NCBI GenBank assembly: GCA_021781815.1
Contig: JAJXWB010000017.1
Coordinates: 16,793 to 80,792, forward strand
Reading direction: 5' to 3'
From: Pseudomonadota bacterium
GTDB taxonomy: Bacteria; Pseudomonadota; Alphaproteobacteria; Rhizobiales; Beijerinckiaceae
Length of the DNA: 64,000 nt
A program made the translations under genes and the position numbers. Below are positions 51,472-60,357 of the stretch, piece by piece (within the stretch, counting starts at the first letter, position 1; the number at the start of each line of letters is the position of its first letter). The notes below the pieces were generated by a model. The model ran no database searches, was not told the DNA's origin, and saw only the letters and a program-made list of their open reading frames with translations.

Positions 51472-53115
51472 ATGGAGTTTGACGCAGTTCTTCTGGCCCC
51501 GCGTCGCGCAGACGCCATTGCGCGCGGCCTCTGGCGCGACCGCACGATCAACGACGAACTCGACGCCTGTGTCGCCGCCTGCCCGGACAAGCTGGCGCTG
51601 ACGGCGGTCAGGCTGGACACGCGCGATGTCCGCCGCTTTACCTATCGCGAACTCGCCGCGCTCGCTGATCGCATCGCTGTCGGCCTTTCGCGCCTCGGCG
51701 TCGTGCGCAACGACGTGGTCGCGATGCAATTGCCGAACTGGTGGCAGTTCAGCCTGCTTTATCTCGCCTGCTCGCGCATCGGCGCTGTTCTCAACCCGCT
51801 GATGCCGATTTTCCGCGAGCGCGAACTCTCGTTCATGCTCAATCACGGCGAAGCCAGGGTGCTGGTGGTTCCGAAAACATTTCGCAATTTCGATCACGAA
51901 GCGATGGCGCGCGGTCTGCGGCCCGGCCTGCCCGCCTTGCAGCGCATCATCGTCGTGGACGGTGGCGGCGCCGACGATTTCGACACACTCCTGACGAAGC
52001 CCGAATGGGAGAAAGCGTCGGACGCCGGGGCGATCCTGATGCAGAACCGTCCCGGCCCCGACGACATCACGCAGCTCATCTATACCTCCGGCACGACGGG
52101 CGAACCGAAGGGTGTGATGCACAGCGCCAATACGCTGATGGCGAACATCGTTCCGTATGCCCAGCGCCTGAATCTCGGCGCAGACGACGTCGTTCTTATG
52201 GGCTCTCCCATGGCCCATCAGACCGGGTTCATGTACGGGCTGGCGATGCCGATCATGCTGAAGGCGAGCGTGATCCTCCAGGATGTGTGGGATCCCGCCA
52301 AGGCGGCCGATCTCATCCGAACGGAAAAGGCCACGTTCACCATGGCCTCAACGCCGTTTCTCGCGGACCTGACGCGTGTCGTCACGGAAAGCGGACAGCC
52401 CGTGCCGACGCTCCGGACCTTCCTGTGCGCCGGCGCGCCGATTCCCGGACCGCTCGTCGAACAGGCGCAGGCCGGTCTCGGCGCCAAGATCGTCTCGGCC
52501 TGGGGCATGACCGAGAATGGCGCCGTTACGCTGATCAAGCTCGATGACGACGACAAGCTCGCCTCGACGACCGACGGCTGCCCGTTGCCGGGCGTCGAGG
52601 TCAAGGTCGTCGATAGCGAAGGCGCATCGCTGCCCTCAGGCGAGAGCGGCAAACTGCTGGTCCGCGCCTGCTCCAATTTTGGCGGCTACCTCAAGCGGCC
52701 GCAATGGAATGGCACGGATTCCAAGGGCTGGTTCGATACGGGCGACCTCGCTTACATAAATGCGAATGGCTACATCCGCATCGCCGGCCGCAGCAAGGAC
52801 GTTATCATCCGGGGCGGCGAGAATATCCCCGTCGTCGAAATCGAGGGGCTGCTCTACAGTCATCCCGCCGTTGCGCAGGCCGCGATCATTGCTTTTCCCG
52901 ACGAGCGTCTGGGCGAACGCGCCTGCGCGGTCATCGTGCCGAAATCCGGCCAGACGATAGACTTTGCCGGCATGGTCGAGTTCCTGAAGTCGCACAAGCT
53001 CGCGGTCCAGTACATTCCCGAAAAGCTGATCGTTCGCGACGCCATGCCGGCCACTCCCTCCGGCAAGATCCAGAAGTTCCGGCTGCGCGACATGCTCAAG
53101 CAGGGCGAACTCTAG
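51472..53115 (+). CDS. aliA: cyclohexanecarboxylate-CoA ligase
   Basis: AliA activates cyclohexanecarboxylate with ATP and CoA, the first step of the pathway. The 547-residue adenylate-forming enzyme has the P-loop LIYTSGTTGEPKGVMHS, the A5 motif SAWGMTENGAV, the hinge/A8 region GWFDTGDLAYINANGYIRIAGR, and the catalytic lysine in PATPSGKIQKFRLRD. A GAGGGAGAG site precedes the ATG. It ends the badH-badI-aliB-aliA run; badK, which follows aliB in R. palustris, is absent here. Confidence 0.92.
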   Translation: MEFDAVLLAPRRADAIARGLWRDRTINDELDACVAACPDKLALTAVRLDTRDVRRFTYRELAALADRIAVGLSRLGVVRNDVVAMQLPNWWQFSLLYLACSRIGAVLNPLMPIFRERELSFMLNHGEARVLVVPKTFRNFDHEAMARGLRPGLPALQRIIVVDGGGADDFDTLLTKPEWEKASDAGAILMQNRPGPDDITQLIYTSGTTGEPKGVMHSANTLMANIVPYAQRLNLGADDVVLMGSPMAHQTGFMYGLAMPIMLKASVILQDVWDPAKAADLIRTEKATFTMASTPFLADLTRVVTESGQPVPTLRTFLCAGAPIPGPLVEQAQAGLGAKIVSAWGMTENGAVTLIKLDDDDKLASTTDGCPLPGVEVKVVDSEGASLPSGESGKLLVRACSNFGGYLKRPQWNGTDSKGWFDTGDLAYINANGYIRIAGRSKDVIIRGGENIPVVEIEGLLYSHPAVAQAAIIAFPDERLGERACAVIVPKSGQTIDFAGMVEFLKSHKLAVQYIPEKLIVRDAMPATPSGKIQKFRLRDMLKQGEL

Positions 53116-53359
53116 ATCGGATCGTCCCCCTGCGGCAACGTGATGCGCTGCCGTTCCAACGTCTCTGGCTCTGAATTGGAGAACGATCGCTTGGGCGGTC
53201 ATGCTGCTTGGTCGGCTCTGATCCTGCATGGCGTCAGCTTCATGCGCCGTCATCGCAGGCCCGGTCGTTTCAGGCTCCGCCGCCGGTGGAATCGCCGTAA
53301 TCGCGCCGGGCGGCGATCGCCGCTGGACGCCGGTTCGGGTCAAGACTGTTCCTGGCTCG

Positions 53360-54448
53360 TTACCGTCGAATGCGCGAGGGAACGAGCCGGAACACCTGCG
53401 CGCCGAGAACCGCGCGGAATCTCGGGCTGTGCAGACACACGCCGCCGGCCAGTCCGACGAGTGCGCCCAGCAGCGTGTCGAAGAACCGCGCTTCCAGCAG
53501 AGCCGCAGGCGATCCATGTCCGAGGCCGCCTCCCTCCGCCAGCAGGATGGTCAGCGGCGTGATGAAGATCACGGCCATCGCATAGTGCCGGACCACCAGC
53601 GTCTCGACCACGAAGGCGAGCGTGATCATCATCGCCGACACGCTCCATTTCTCGAACGGCAGCATGAGAAAGGTCCAGGCCAAAAGGAGGCCGACGCCGG
53701 TGCCGGCGATGCGATGCAATTGCTTGGTCCAGACCGCGCGCATCGACGCTTCCTGAATCACTGCGAGACAACTGACTGGCGCCCAGTAGGCGCGCTCCAT
53801 GTGCAATGCCTGCGCGATCGCCAGAGAGGCGCCGACGAACAGTCCGATCACCACCGAATCGAAAATGACGAAATCGAAGGTCGGCGCCGGCAAGGCGGCG
53901 GGCTGCGGTTCTTCCAGCCGGAGAACATACAGGCTGTAAAAGAATGCGATGCCGCAGGCGAGCAGTGCGCCCATGGTCAACAGGCCGACCTGACGGGGAA
54001 CCTGCAAGGGTTCGACCGACGAAAAGACGCCAATCGACGCCGCCATGATGAAGAACAGGCTGCCCGGCGGACCGAGCGCATAGAACCGGCACACCATCGT
54101 CACGAGGATAGCGATGAATGTCAGCGCCGGCGCGGCGAGATAGGGTGCGAAATGGCTGAGCAGGCCGAGCGTGTAGCAGGCGCTCATGGCGAACGCGCAG
54201 GCCATGAGCTGGATCATCCGATGCGAGAGTTGCGTTTTGGGCGTATAGAGAAAAACCATGCCGCCCAGCGACGCTGCGAGCCCATAGTCCAGATGATCGA
54301 ACGCAGCGCCGATGAGGATTGGCAGGCCCGAGGCCAGCGCCGCGCACGCCGGCATCTGCCAGCGCCGGTCGGTCGACTTGAACGTCGTCAGATGCCGCCA
54401 CTCGGCGTGCGCCAGCGCCCGCAGTCTGCTCAATCGGCCGACGGTCAT
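53360..54448 (-). CDS. FUSC-family membrane transporter
   Basis: This 362-residue inner-membrane protein has two blocks of hydrophobic helices (about residues 30-175 and 205-335) in the arrangement of the fusaric-acid-resistance (FUSC/AaeB-like) family, which exports aromatic acids or other toxic weak acids. The usual large cytoplasmic C-terminal domain is short, so it is a minimal version. It converges with aliA and is divergent from a LysR regulator 303 bases away. A role in exporting aromatic or alicyclic acids would suit the neighbourhood but is inference. Confidence 0.78.
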   Translation of the reverse strand: MTVGRLSRLRALAHAEWRHLTTFKSTDRRWQMPACAALASGLPILIGAAFDHLDYGLAASLGGMVFLYTPKTQLSHRMIQLMACAFAMSACYTLGLLSHFAPYLAAPALTFIAILVTMVCRFYALGPPGSLFFIMAASIGVFSSVEPLQVPRQVGLLTMGALLACGIAFFYSLYVLRLEEPQPAALPAPTFDFVIFDSVVIGLFVGASLAIAQALHMERAYWAPVSCLAVIQEASMRAVWTKQLHRIAGTGVGLLLAWTFLMLPFEKWSVSAMMITLAFVVETLVVRHYAMAVIFITPLTILLAEGGGLGHGSPAALLEARFFDTLLGALVGLAGGVCLHSPRFRAVLGAQVFRLVPSRIRR

Positions 54449-54751
54449 CCTGATGCCTCCCGCAGGCCTGCGACGGCGGACCCGTGGCGCGTGATAGGCC
54501 GCGTCCGTCGGCCGGGCAATACGAGGTCCAGCCGGGCGTCCGGAAAACGCATTCGGCGCGGACGCCCGATCACGTTAGGCTGTTGACGCGACAAAAGACT
54601 GCTGCCTGCGCCGCGCAGGACGCGGCAACTCCGGAGCCCGAATGAGCCTGCAATTCCGCAAACAGCGTCTCGCCATCCGCAGCAACTGGCGCGGATCGGC
54701 TATGCTCGGCGATCGATCGCCGGCGGCGCCGGCATGGCGAAGGACGTTCGA

Positions 54752-55681
54752 ATGATCCGGGATCTCGATGCACTCAAGACTTTCGCGGCAATAGCAGCGA
54801 TGGGCAGTTTTTCCCGCGCCTCCGACAAGCTCGGCATATCTCGCACCATCGCAAGCAAGCGCGTTTCGGCGCTCGAGGCCGAACTTGGCGTCAAGCTCAT
54901 CAATCGAACGACGCGGACGATGAGTTTGACTGAATCCGGCCGGAAGCTGAGTGTGATGGCCGACACGCTGTTCGGGCTGCTTGACAATACCGAGCAGGAA
55001 ATCCGTTCGGTGGCGGCTGCGCCGCAGGGAACGCTCCGAATCAACGCTCCGATGTCGTTCGGCATTCGTCATCTTGGGACCATCATCGATGATTTCCTGA
55101 AGCTCTATCCGGACGTCGACATCGAAGTCACGCTCGACGACCGCGTCGTCAACATCGTCGAGGAAGGTTTCGACGTCGCCATCCGCATCCGACGCCTTGA
55201 GGATTCAAGTCTGCTGGCGAAATATCTCGCTCCCGCCCGCATGGCGCTATGTGCGGCGCCGGCTTACCTCGAAAGGCGCGGCGCGCCGTTGCGCCCAAGC
55301 GATCTCGAAGCGCACGACTGCCTTGTTTACGATTACCTCTCGCGTCACGGCGTCTGGAGTTTCGAGCGCGCCGGCGTTCGGGAAGATGTTCGCGTTCGCG
55401 GCCGGTTGCGCGGCAACAACGGCGATATCCTGATACAAGCGGCGATTGACGGCCTCGGCATCTATCTCGCGCCGACATTCATCGCGCATGAGGCGCTGCG
55501 CTCGGGCGCGCTCGCGCCGATCCTTCGCGACTGGCGCGCGACGGAGCCCGGGCTTTATGCCGTCATGCCGCCCGGCCGCATCGACGTCCTGAAAGTGCGC
55601 GCCTTCGTCGATCATCTCGCAAAATCGCTCGGCAAGGAGCCGTATTGGGATCGCGACCTGCCTGTGTTCGGCGCCGGCTAG
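54752..55681 (+). CDS. LysR-family transcriptional regulator
   Basis: This 309-residue regulator has the LysR winged helix at residues 1-60 (LDALKTFAAIAAMGSFSRAS; LGISRTIASKRVSALEAEL) and a periplasmic-binding-like effector domain (residues 90-300). An AAGGA site supports the ATG at 54752; an ATG six codons earlier is possible. It is divergent from the FUSC gene and points toward the hydroquinone-reductase and azoreductase genes on the other strand, any of which could be its target. Inducer unknown. Confidence 0.88.
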   Translation: MIRDLDALKTFAAIAAMGSFSRASDKLGISRTIASKRVSALEAELGVKLINRTTRTMSLTESGRKLSVMADTLFGLLDNTEQEIRSVAAAPQGTLRINAPMSFGIRHLGTIIDDFLKLYPDVDIEVTLDDRVVNIVEEGFDVAIRIRRLEDSSLLAKYLAPARMALCAAPAYLERRGAPLRPSDLEAHDCLVYDYLSRHGVWSFERAGVREDVRVRGRLRGNNGDILIQAAIDGLGIYLAPTFIAHEALRSGALAPILRDWRATEPGLYAVMPPGRIDVLKVRAFVDHLAKSLGKEPYWDRDLPVFGAG

Positions 55682-55690
55682 CCGCCGGGG

Positions 55691-56623
55691 TCAGGCGGAG
55701 AGCCGCTTGGTCGGCGCCAGAAAGTCGATCTGCGGCCCCTTCGGCACGATTCCCGTTGGATTGATCGTCCGATGGCTGCCGTAATAATGCGTCTTGATGT
55801 GATCGAACCGCACGGTCCCAGCGATCCCGGGCATCTGGTAGAGCGCGCGCGTATAGTCCCACAATTCCGGAAAATCGACGAGGCGATCGCGGTTGCACTT
55901 GAAGTGCCCGAAATAGGCGGCGTCGAATCGTACAAGCGTCGTGAACAATCGCCAGTCCGCTTCTGTGATCTGGTCTCCGAGCAGGAATTTGCGCGTCGAA
56001 AGGCGCTGCTCCAGCGCGTCGAGCATCGCGTACAACTGGTCGTAGGCTTCGTCGTAAGCCGCCTGCGTCGTCGCAAATCCCGCGCGATAGACGCCGTTGT
56101 TGATGGCCGGATAGATGGCGTCGTTCAGCGCATCGATGTCCGCCGCCAGTTCAGGCGGACGCAGCAGCGGTCCATGCGCGCCGGGCCAAGCGTCGAATAT
56201 GCGGATGATATCCGCCGACTCGTTGTTGACGATCGTCGCATGCAGGCTGTCCCACAGCACAGGCACGCTTGCCCGCCCTGTGAAATGAGGGTCGGCCTTC
56301 GCATAGATCTGCCAGAGGAAGCGCGCGCCGTTCAGCGGATCGGCGCCTTCGTTCAGGGTCCAGCCGTTCTCCAGCATCAGCGGTTCGACATAGGTCACGT
56401 CGATCGCCTGATCGAGCCCTTTCAGAATTCGGTAAATCAGAGTGCGATGCGCCCACGGGCAGGCCCAGGAGACGTAGAGACGGTAGCGACCGTTTTGCGG
56501 CGGGAAACGGCCCTGCGCGTCAATCCGGTCGCGAAATGGCGTGGGCGGTCGCACGAAACGCCCGTCGGAGCTTTCGGTGTCGTACCATTCGTCCCGCCAC
56601 ACCCCGTCCACCAGCAGTCCCAT
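55691..56623 (-). CDS. glutathionyl-hydroquinone reductase (Xi-class GST)
   Basis: This cytoplasmic enzyme reduces glutathionyl-hydroquinones to hydroquinones using glutathione (YqjG/PcpF group). The 310-residue protein has the catalytic Cys55 in SWACPWAHRTLIYR, the N-terminal tryptophan- and arginine-rich segment (WRDEWYDTESSDGRFVRPP) and the long C-terminal helical domain of the family. The ATG at 56623 has a GGAGG site; the longer frame is rejected. It lies 72 bases downstream of azoR on the same strand, and the two are probably co-transcribed for quinone detoxification. Confidence 0.88.
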   Translation of the reverse strand: MGLLVDGVWRDEWYDTESSDGRFVRPPTPFRDRIDAQGRFPPQNGRYRLYVSWACPWAHRTLIYRILKGLDQAIDVTYVEPLMLENGWTLNEGADPLNGARFLWQIYAKADPHFTGRASVPVLWDSLHATIVNNESADIIRIFDAWPGAHGPLLRPPELAADIDALNDAIYPAINNGVYRAGFATTQAAYDEAYDQLYAMLDALEQRLSTRKFLLGDQITEADWRLFTTLVRFDAAYFGHFKCNRDRLVDFPELWDYTRALYQMPGIAGTVRFDHIKTHYYGSHRTINPTGIVPKGPQIDFLAPTKRLSA

Positions 56624-56695
56624 TCGATCGCCTCCATTCAACAGGCCCGTGCCCGATCGCCGCGCCGGCTTTGAGCGCAGCGCGGCGTCGATCAT

Positions 56696-57319
56696 TCAGG
56701 CCGCGGTCCGCACCGAATCGACCGCCTGCTCGATCGCGATTTCCGCGTTCGAGATTGCCGCGCGGTGCTGCTCCGGTCCAAAGGCCAGGCGTTCGGCGCG
56801 GATGAACGCCACATCCGTGACGCCCATGAATCCGAGCAGGGTGCGCAGGTGCGGCTCCTGCGAATCATAGGCCATGGCCGGGCCTTCGCTGTAAAGGCCG
56901 CCGCGGCTGACGACGACGATAGCTTTCTTGCCCTTCAGCAATCCTTCGGGGCCGGTTTCAGTGTAGCGGAATGTCACGCCGGGGCGCAGGACATAATCGA
57001 ACCACGTCTTCAGGGTCGAAGGGATGCCGAAATTGTACATCGGCGCACCGATCACAAGCGTGTCCGCGCGTTGCAGTTCGTCGACGAGCGTATTTGACAG
57101 GGTCTGGGCCGCGCGTTGCGCCTCGTTTGCCGGTTCGCCGCGAATACCTGCCACCGCGTCGGCGTCGAGATGGGGAATGGGCGATCCGCCGAGATCGCGC
57201 GTCGTCGCCTGAAGGCGCGGCTGGCGTGCGCGCAGGCTCGCGACCGTCCTGGCGACAAGGCCGCCTGACACCGAGGCGTCGCCGGCGATGCTGCTGGTGA
57301 GAATGAGAACGTGGGACAT
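56696..57319 (-). CDS. azoR: FMN-dependent NADH-azoreductase
   Basis: AzoR is a flavodoxin-fold quinone and azo-compound reductase acting by two-electron reduction, protecting against quinone stress. The 207-residue protein has the FMN phosphate-binding region SSIAGDASVSGGLV, the flavin-contact motifs GAPMYNFGIPSTLKTWFDYV and VSRGGLYSEGPAMAYDSQEP and a typical C-terminus. The start at 57319 opens with the conserved MSHVLILTSS strand; the long upstream frame overlaps the doxX promoter side and is rejected. It is divergent from the DoxX gene. Confidence 0.92.
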   Translation of the reverse strand: MSHVLILTSSIAGDASVSGGLVARTVASLRARQPRLQATTRDLGGSPIPHLDADAVAGIRGEPANEAQRAAQTLSNTLVDELQRADTLVIGAPMYNFGIPSTLKTWFDYVLRPGVTFRYTETGPEGLLKGKKAIVVVSRGGLYSEGPAMAYDSQEPHLRTLLGFMGVTDVAFIRAERLAFGPEQHRAAISNAEIAIEQAVDSVRTAA

Positions 57320-57551
57320 CGGACTCTCCGTTGGAAGGTTCAGCCGAAAGTAACCGGCGTGCGTCGCCGCGCCATCGCGCAGGCGCGCACAACACTGATG
57401 CGCGTCGGCGCACAATCGAGCCGGATCCGATTGTTTCCCCGCAAGGGACAGTGACGTTCCCAACCAAAGGATTGATGCTCGCAGGTCTTTAAGCGCATTT
57501 GGATCGCAGCGGACGCTGCTCGTCCGGAACAACACCCCACGAGGCAAATCA

Positions 57552-58022
57552 ATGACGCTGCTTTCCGACTCCTCTCCTCGCCCGCTGGTCCCCGCGCTCG
57601 CCGTGCTCAGCGATTCCCTCTCTCCCTTCGCGGAGCCGCTTGTCCGCGCGACGACCGGCCTGCTGCTCATGCCGCATGGCGCGCAGAAACTGTTCGGCTG
57701 GTTTGGCGGCTATGGCGTCGAGGCGACCGGTCAGTTCTTCGCGACCAAGCTCGGCCTTCCCGCCTCTTTCGCTCTGCTGGCCGGCCTGATCGAATTCTTC
57801 GGCGGTCTCATGCTCGCCGCCGGCCTTCTGACCCGGCCGGTCGCCGCGCTCGTCGTGGGCCTCATGTTCACCGCTGTGATCCAGGTGCATCTGGGCGCAG
57901 GCTTCTTCTGGACCGGCGGCGGTTTCGAATACCCGCTGTTCTGGGGGATCGTCGCGCTGGCGTTCGTGCTGCGCGGCGGCGGCCGCTATTCGCTCGACGG
58001 TCTGATCGGCCGCGAGATCTGA
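57552..58022 (+). CDS. DoxX family membrane protein
   Basis: This 156-residue protein has four hydrophobic segments of the DoxX/YphA family. The diagnostic region is RATTGLLLMPHGAQKLFGWFG, followed by GLIEFFGGLMLAAGLLTRP. DoxX proteins are small inner-membrane proteins often found beside quinone- or thiosulfate-related redox genes, and are linked to oxidative-stress responses. Divergence from azoR with a 232-base shared promoter region suggests joint regulation. No motif for a specific substrate is seen. Confidence 0.88.
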   Translation: MTLLSDSSPRPLVPALAVLSDSLSPFAEPLVRATTGLLLMPHGAQKLFGWFGGYGVEATGQFFATKLGLPASFALLAGLIEFFGGLMLAAGLLTRPVAALVVGLMFTAVIQVHLGAGFFWTGGGFEYPLFWGIVALAFVLRGGGRYSLDGLIGREI

Positions 58023-58058
58023 ACCGGGCGTCGGCGGGCGCCGAGGCGCCCGCTTCCA

Positions 58059-59096
58059 TCACTGCAATTCCGTCAGTCCGCCTTCGTACCAGCCCTTGCT
58101 GGCGTTTACGATCCACACGATGGTCAGCATGACCGGTACTTCGATCAGGACGCCGACGACGGTCGCAAGCGCTGCGCCCGATTCGAACCCGAACAGCGAT
58201 ATCGCAGCCGCAACCGCAAGCTCGAAGAAATTGCTCGCGCCAATCAGGGCGGACGGCCCTGCGACACAGTGCTGTTCGCCGACAAGCCGATTGAGAAGAT
58301 AGGCGAAGCCGGCGTTGAAATAGACCTGGATCACGATCGGCGCGGCGAGCAGACCGATGACTTCGGGCTGACGCAAAATCTGCTCGCCCTGGAAGCCAAA
58401 CAGCAGAATCAGCGTCGCGAGCAGCGCGACGAGCGACAGCGGCTGCAAGGTCGCCAGCAGGCGGGCCAGAGCCGCCGCTCCTCCGGACGTCAGGAGCGCG
58501 CGTCGGATCGCCTGCGCGGCGGCGACAGGCAGCACGATATAGAGCAGAACCGACAGAACCAGAGTTTCCCAGGGCACAGAGATCGCTGACAGGCCCAGAA
58601 GCAGCCCGACGATTGGCGCGAAGGCGAACACCATGATCGTGTCGTTGAGCGCGACCTGGGACAATGTGAAATGCGGGTCGCCGTTCGTCAGATTGCTCCA
58701 GACGAACACCATCGCAGTGCAGGGCGCTGCGGCGAGCAGAATCAGTCCGGCGATATAGGAATTGATCTGATCCGCCGGCAGATAGGGGCGCAGCAGGTGG
58801 GCGACGAACAGCCACGCGAGCGCGGCCATCGAGAAAGGCTTCACCGCCCAGTTGATGAACAGGGTGACGCCGATGCCGCGCCAATGGCGCCGAACCTCGC
58901 CCAGCGCGGCGAAGTCGATTTTGACGAGCATCGGGATGATCATCAGCCAGATCAGCGCAGCGACGGGCAGATTGACCCGGGCGATCTCGGCAGCGCCGAT
59001 GGCATGGAATACGCCGGGCAGGAAATGTCCGAGCGCGATGCCGGCGACGATGCACAGGCCGACCCAGATCGTGAGATAGCGTTCGAAAACCGACAT
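58059..59096 (-). CDS. acr3: ACR3-family arsenite efflux transporter
   Basis: Acr3 exports arsenite from the cytoplasm using the proton motive force. The 345-residue protein has about ten transmembrane helices and the conserved cysteine in AAPCTAMVFVWSNLTNGDP, as well as the FxxxGxxxF-type GASNFFELAVAAAI segment. The ATG at 59096 opens MSVFERYLTIWVG, the normal family N-terminus; the longer frame adds ten residues. It is the third gene of arsR-arsC-acr3 on the minus strand. Confidence 0.95.
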   Translation of the reverse strand: MSVFERYLTIWVGLCIVAGIALGHFLPGVFHAIGAAEIARVNLPVAALIWLMIIPMLVKIDFAALGEVRRHWRGIGVTLFINWAVKPFSMAALAWLFVAHLLRPYLPADQINSYIAGLILLAAAPCTAMVFVWSNLTNGDPHFTLSQVALNDTIMVFAFAPIVGLLLGLSAISVPWETLVLSVLLYIVLPVAAAQAIRRALLTSGGAAALARLLATLQPLSLVALLATLILLFGFQGEQILRQPEVIGLLAAPIVIQVYFNAGFAYLLNRLVGEQHCVAGPSALIGASNFFELAVAAAISLFGFESGAALATVVGVLIEVPVMLTIVWIVNASKGWYEGGLTELQ

Positions 59097-59144
59097 GAAT
59101 TCGCTCTTTTCAAGCCGGCAGGACAAAGAGGCGGCGCACGGCGA

Positions 59145-59675
59145 TCATGCGGCGTCCTTGCCGGCGACATGCGACGCGCCCTCCATATGCCCGATCTCGT
59201 TCAGGCGAGAGGCGAGCGTCATCGAACCTATGCTGTTCAGGGGAAGCGCAGTGAATGCGGCGATCCGGTTGCGCAAGAAGCGGAACGCATCGTTGAACGC
59301 GCGCTGCTTGTCGATGTCGGTCCCCTCGATTGCCGCAGGGTCCTCGATGCCCCAATGCGCCGTTGTCGGCTGCCCGGGCCAGACGGGGCAAACTTCGCCG
59401 GCCGCGCTGTCGCAGACCGTGAAGACGAAATCCATTTTCGGCGCGTCGGGCCCGGCGAATTCGTCCCAGCCCTTCGAGCGGAAGCCTTCGGTCGGGTACT
59501 CGAATGCTGCGAGCGTTTTCAGGGCGAACGGATTCACGACGCCCTTGGGCTGACTGCCGGCCGAGAACGCATTGAAGCGTCCGGCGCCCTCCTTGCGTAG
59601 AATGCTTTCGGCCAGCACCGAACGCGCGGTATTGCCGGTGCATAGAAACAGGACATTGAAAACGCGTTCAGTCAT
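59145..59675 (-). CDS. arsC: arsenate reductase, low-molecular-weight phosphatase type
   Basis: ArsC reduces arsenate to arsenite for export by Acr3. The 176-residue protein has the P-loop CTGNTARS with nucleophile Cys12, a further cysteine in TVCDSAAGEVCPVWPG that probably serves the disulfide relay, and a Gly/Pro-rich DP loop (HWGIEDPAA). The C-terminal roughly 30 residues (SIGSMTLASRLNEIGHMEGA) extend beyond many ArsC proteins. It overlaps arsR by 8 bases. Confidence 0.93.
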   Translation of the reverse strand: MTERVFNVLFLCTGNTARSVLAESILRKEGAGRFNAFSAGSQPKGVVNPFALKTLAAFEYPTEGFRSKGWDEFAGPDAPKMDFVFTVCDSAAGEVCPVWPGQPTTAHWGIEDPAAIEGTDIDKQRAFNDAFRFLRNRIAAFTALPLNSIGSMTLASRLNEIGHMEGASHVAGKDAA

Positions 59676-60024
59676 GCGCGGGACTCTCGTGTGGGCGACA
59701 GGGAAGGAGATCGGCGATCAGCGGCGCGCACACATCCGGCTTGCCGCCGCAGCAATCGTTCAGAAGGAACAGAATGACCTCGCGGAAGTGCAGGAGACTG
59801 GCGCGATAGACGATCGAGCGGCTCATTCGCTCCCCGCTTACGAGCCCTGCGCGCGCCAGCGTCGAGAGGTGCGCGGACATTGTATTTTGCGGGACGCCGA
59901 TCAGGCGCGCTAGCTCGCCGGCGGCAACGCCTTCGGGTTCGCGCGCGACAAGCAGCCTGAAGGTCCGCAGGCGCGTCGCCTGCGACAACGCCGCCAGCGC
60001 GTCCAGAGCGGATATATCATCCAT
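59668..60024 (-). CDS. arsR: ArsR-family arsenic-responsive repressor
   Basis: ArsR represses the ars operon until arsenite binds its cysteines. The 118-residue protein has a winged helix (RLRTFRLLVAREPEGVAAGE; GVPQNTMSAHLSTLARAGLV) and the C-terminal As(III)-binding cluster CCGGKPDVC, with a further Cys near the end (LLPCRP). This arrangement is typical of alphaproteobacterial ArsR. It overlaps arsC and is preceded by an inverted repeat that overlaps its own start codon. Confidence 0.92.
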   Translation of the reverse strand: MDDISALDALAALSQATRLRTFRLLVAREPEGVAAGELARLIGVPQNTMSAHLSTLARAGLVSGERMSRSIVYRASLLHFREVILFLLNDCCGGKPDVCAPLIADLLPCRPHESPAHD

Positions 60025-60043
60025 ATATCCAGATTAATGGATG
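60018..60043. promoter_or_regulatory. probable ArsR operator
   Basis: CATCCAT and ATGGATG form perfect 7-base arms around 12 AT-rich bases, overlapping the arsR start codon. Its AT-rich composition stands out in this GC-rich region, and its position suits autoregulation by ArsR. Confidence 0.5.
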
Positions 60044-60357
60044 CTTATGACAGGCGCAAGACAGAACGTCCGCCGCCGCCGGACGCTCCGGGCGGCAAGA
60101 GAGAATTAGCCCCGCTCTTTGAGCTTGATGGCCGTATCCGCAACGAAGGAATTTGGGCCGCCTCGTTGGCGCGGAATCCATCGGCGTCCTCGGACGAGCA
60201 AGATCCGGGACCGGGCGCGCAGGAGCGCGCGCGTCTTGACGATCGCAGCAAACCAAGCCACCGACGCATGCGTGGTCGCTGACGTAGGATACAGTCGCAA
60301 CGACACGCCTGCCACGGCGGCGCGTGCGCGCGGACGCACGATGGAGGAACCCCAGCC
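60044..60357. other. non-coding region between arsR and P-type ATPase
   Basis: About 314 bases without a convincing gene. It must hold the promoter of the ATPase gene. Frames on either strand are GC-rich shadows. No RNA gene or strong terminator was recognised. Confidence 0.6.
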
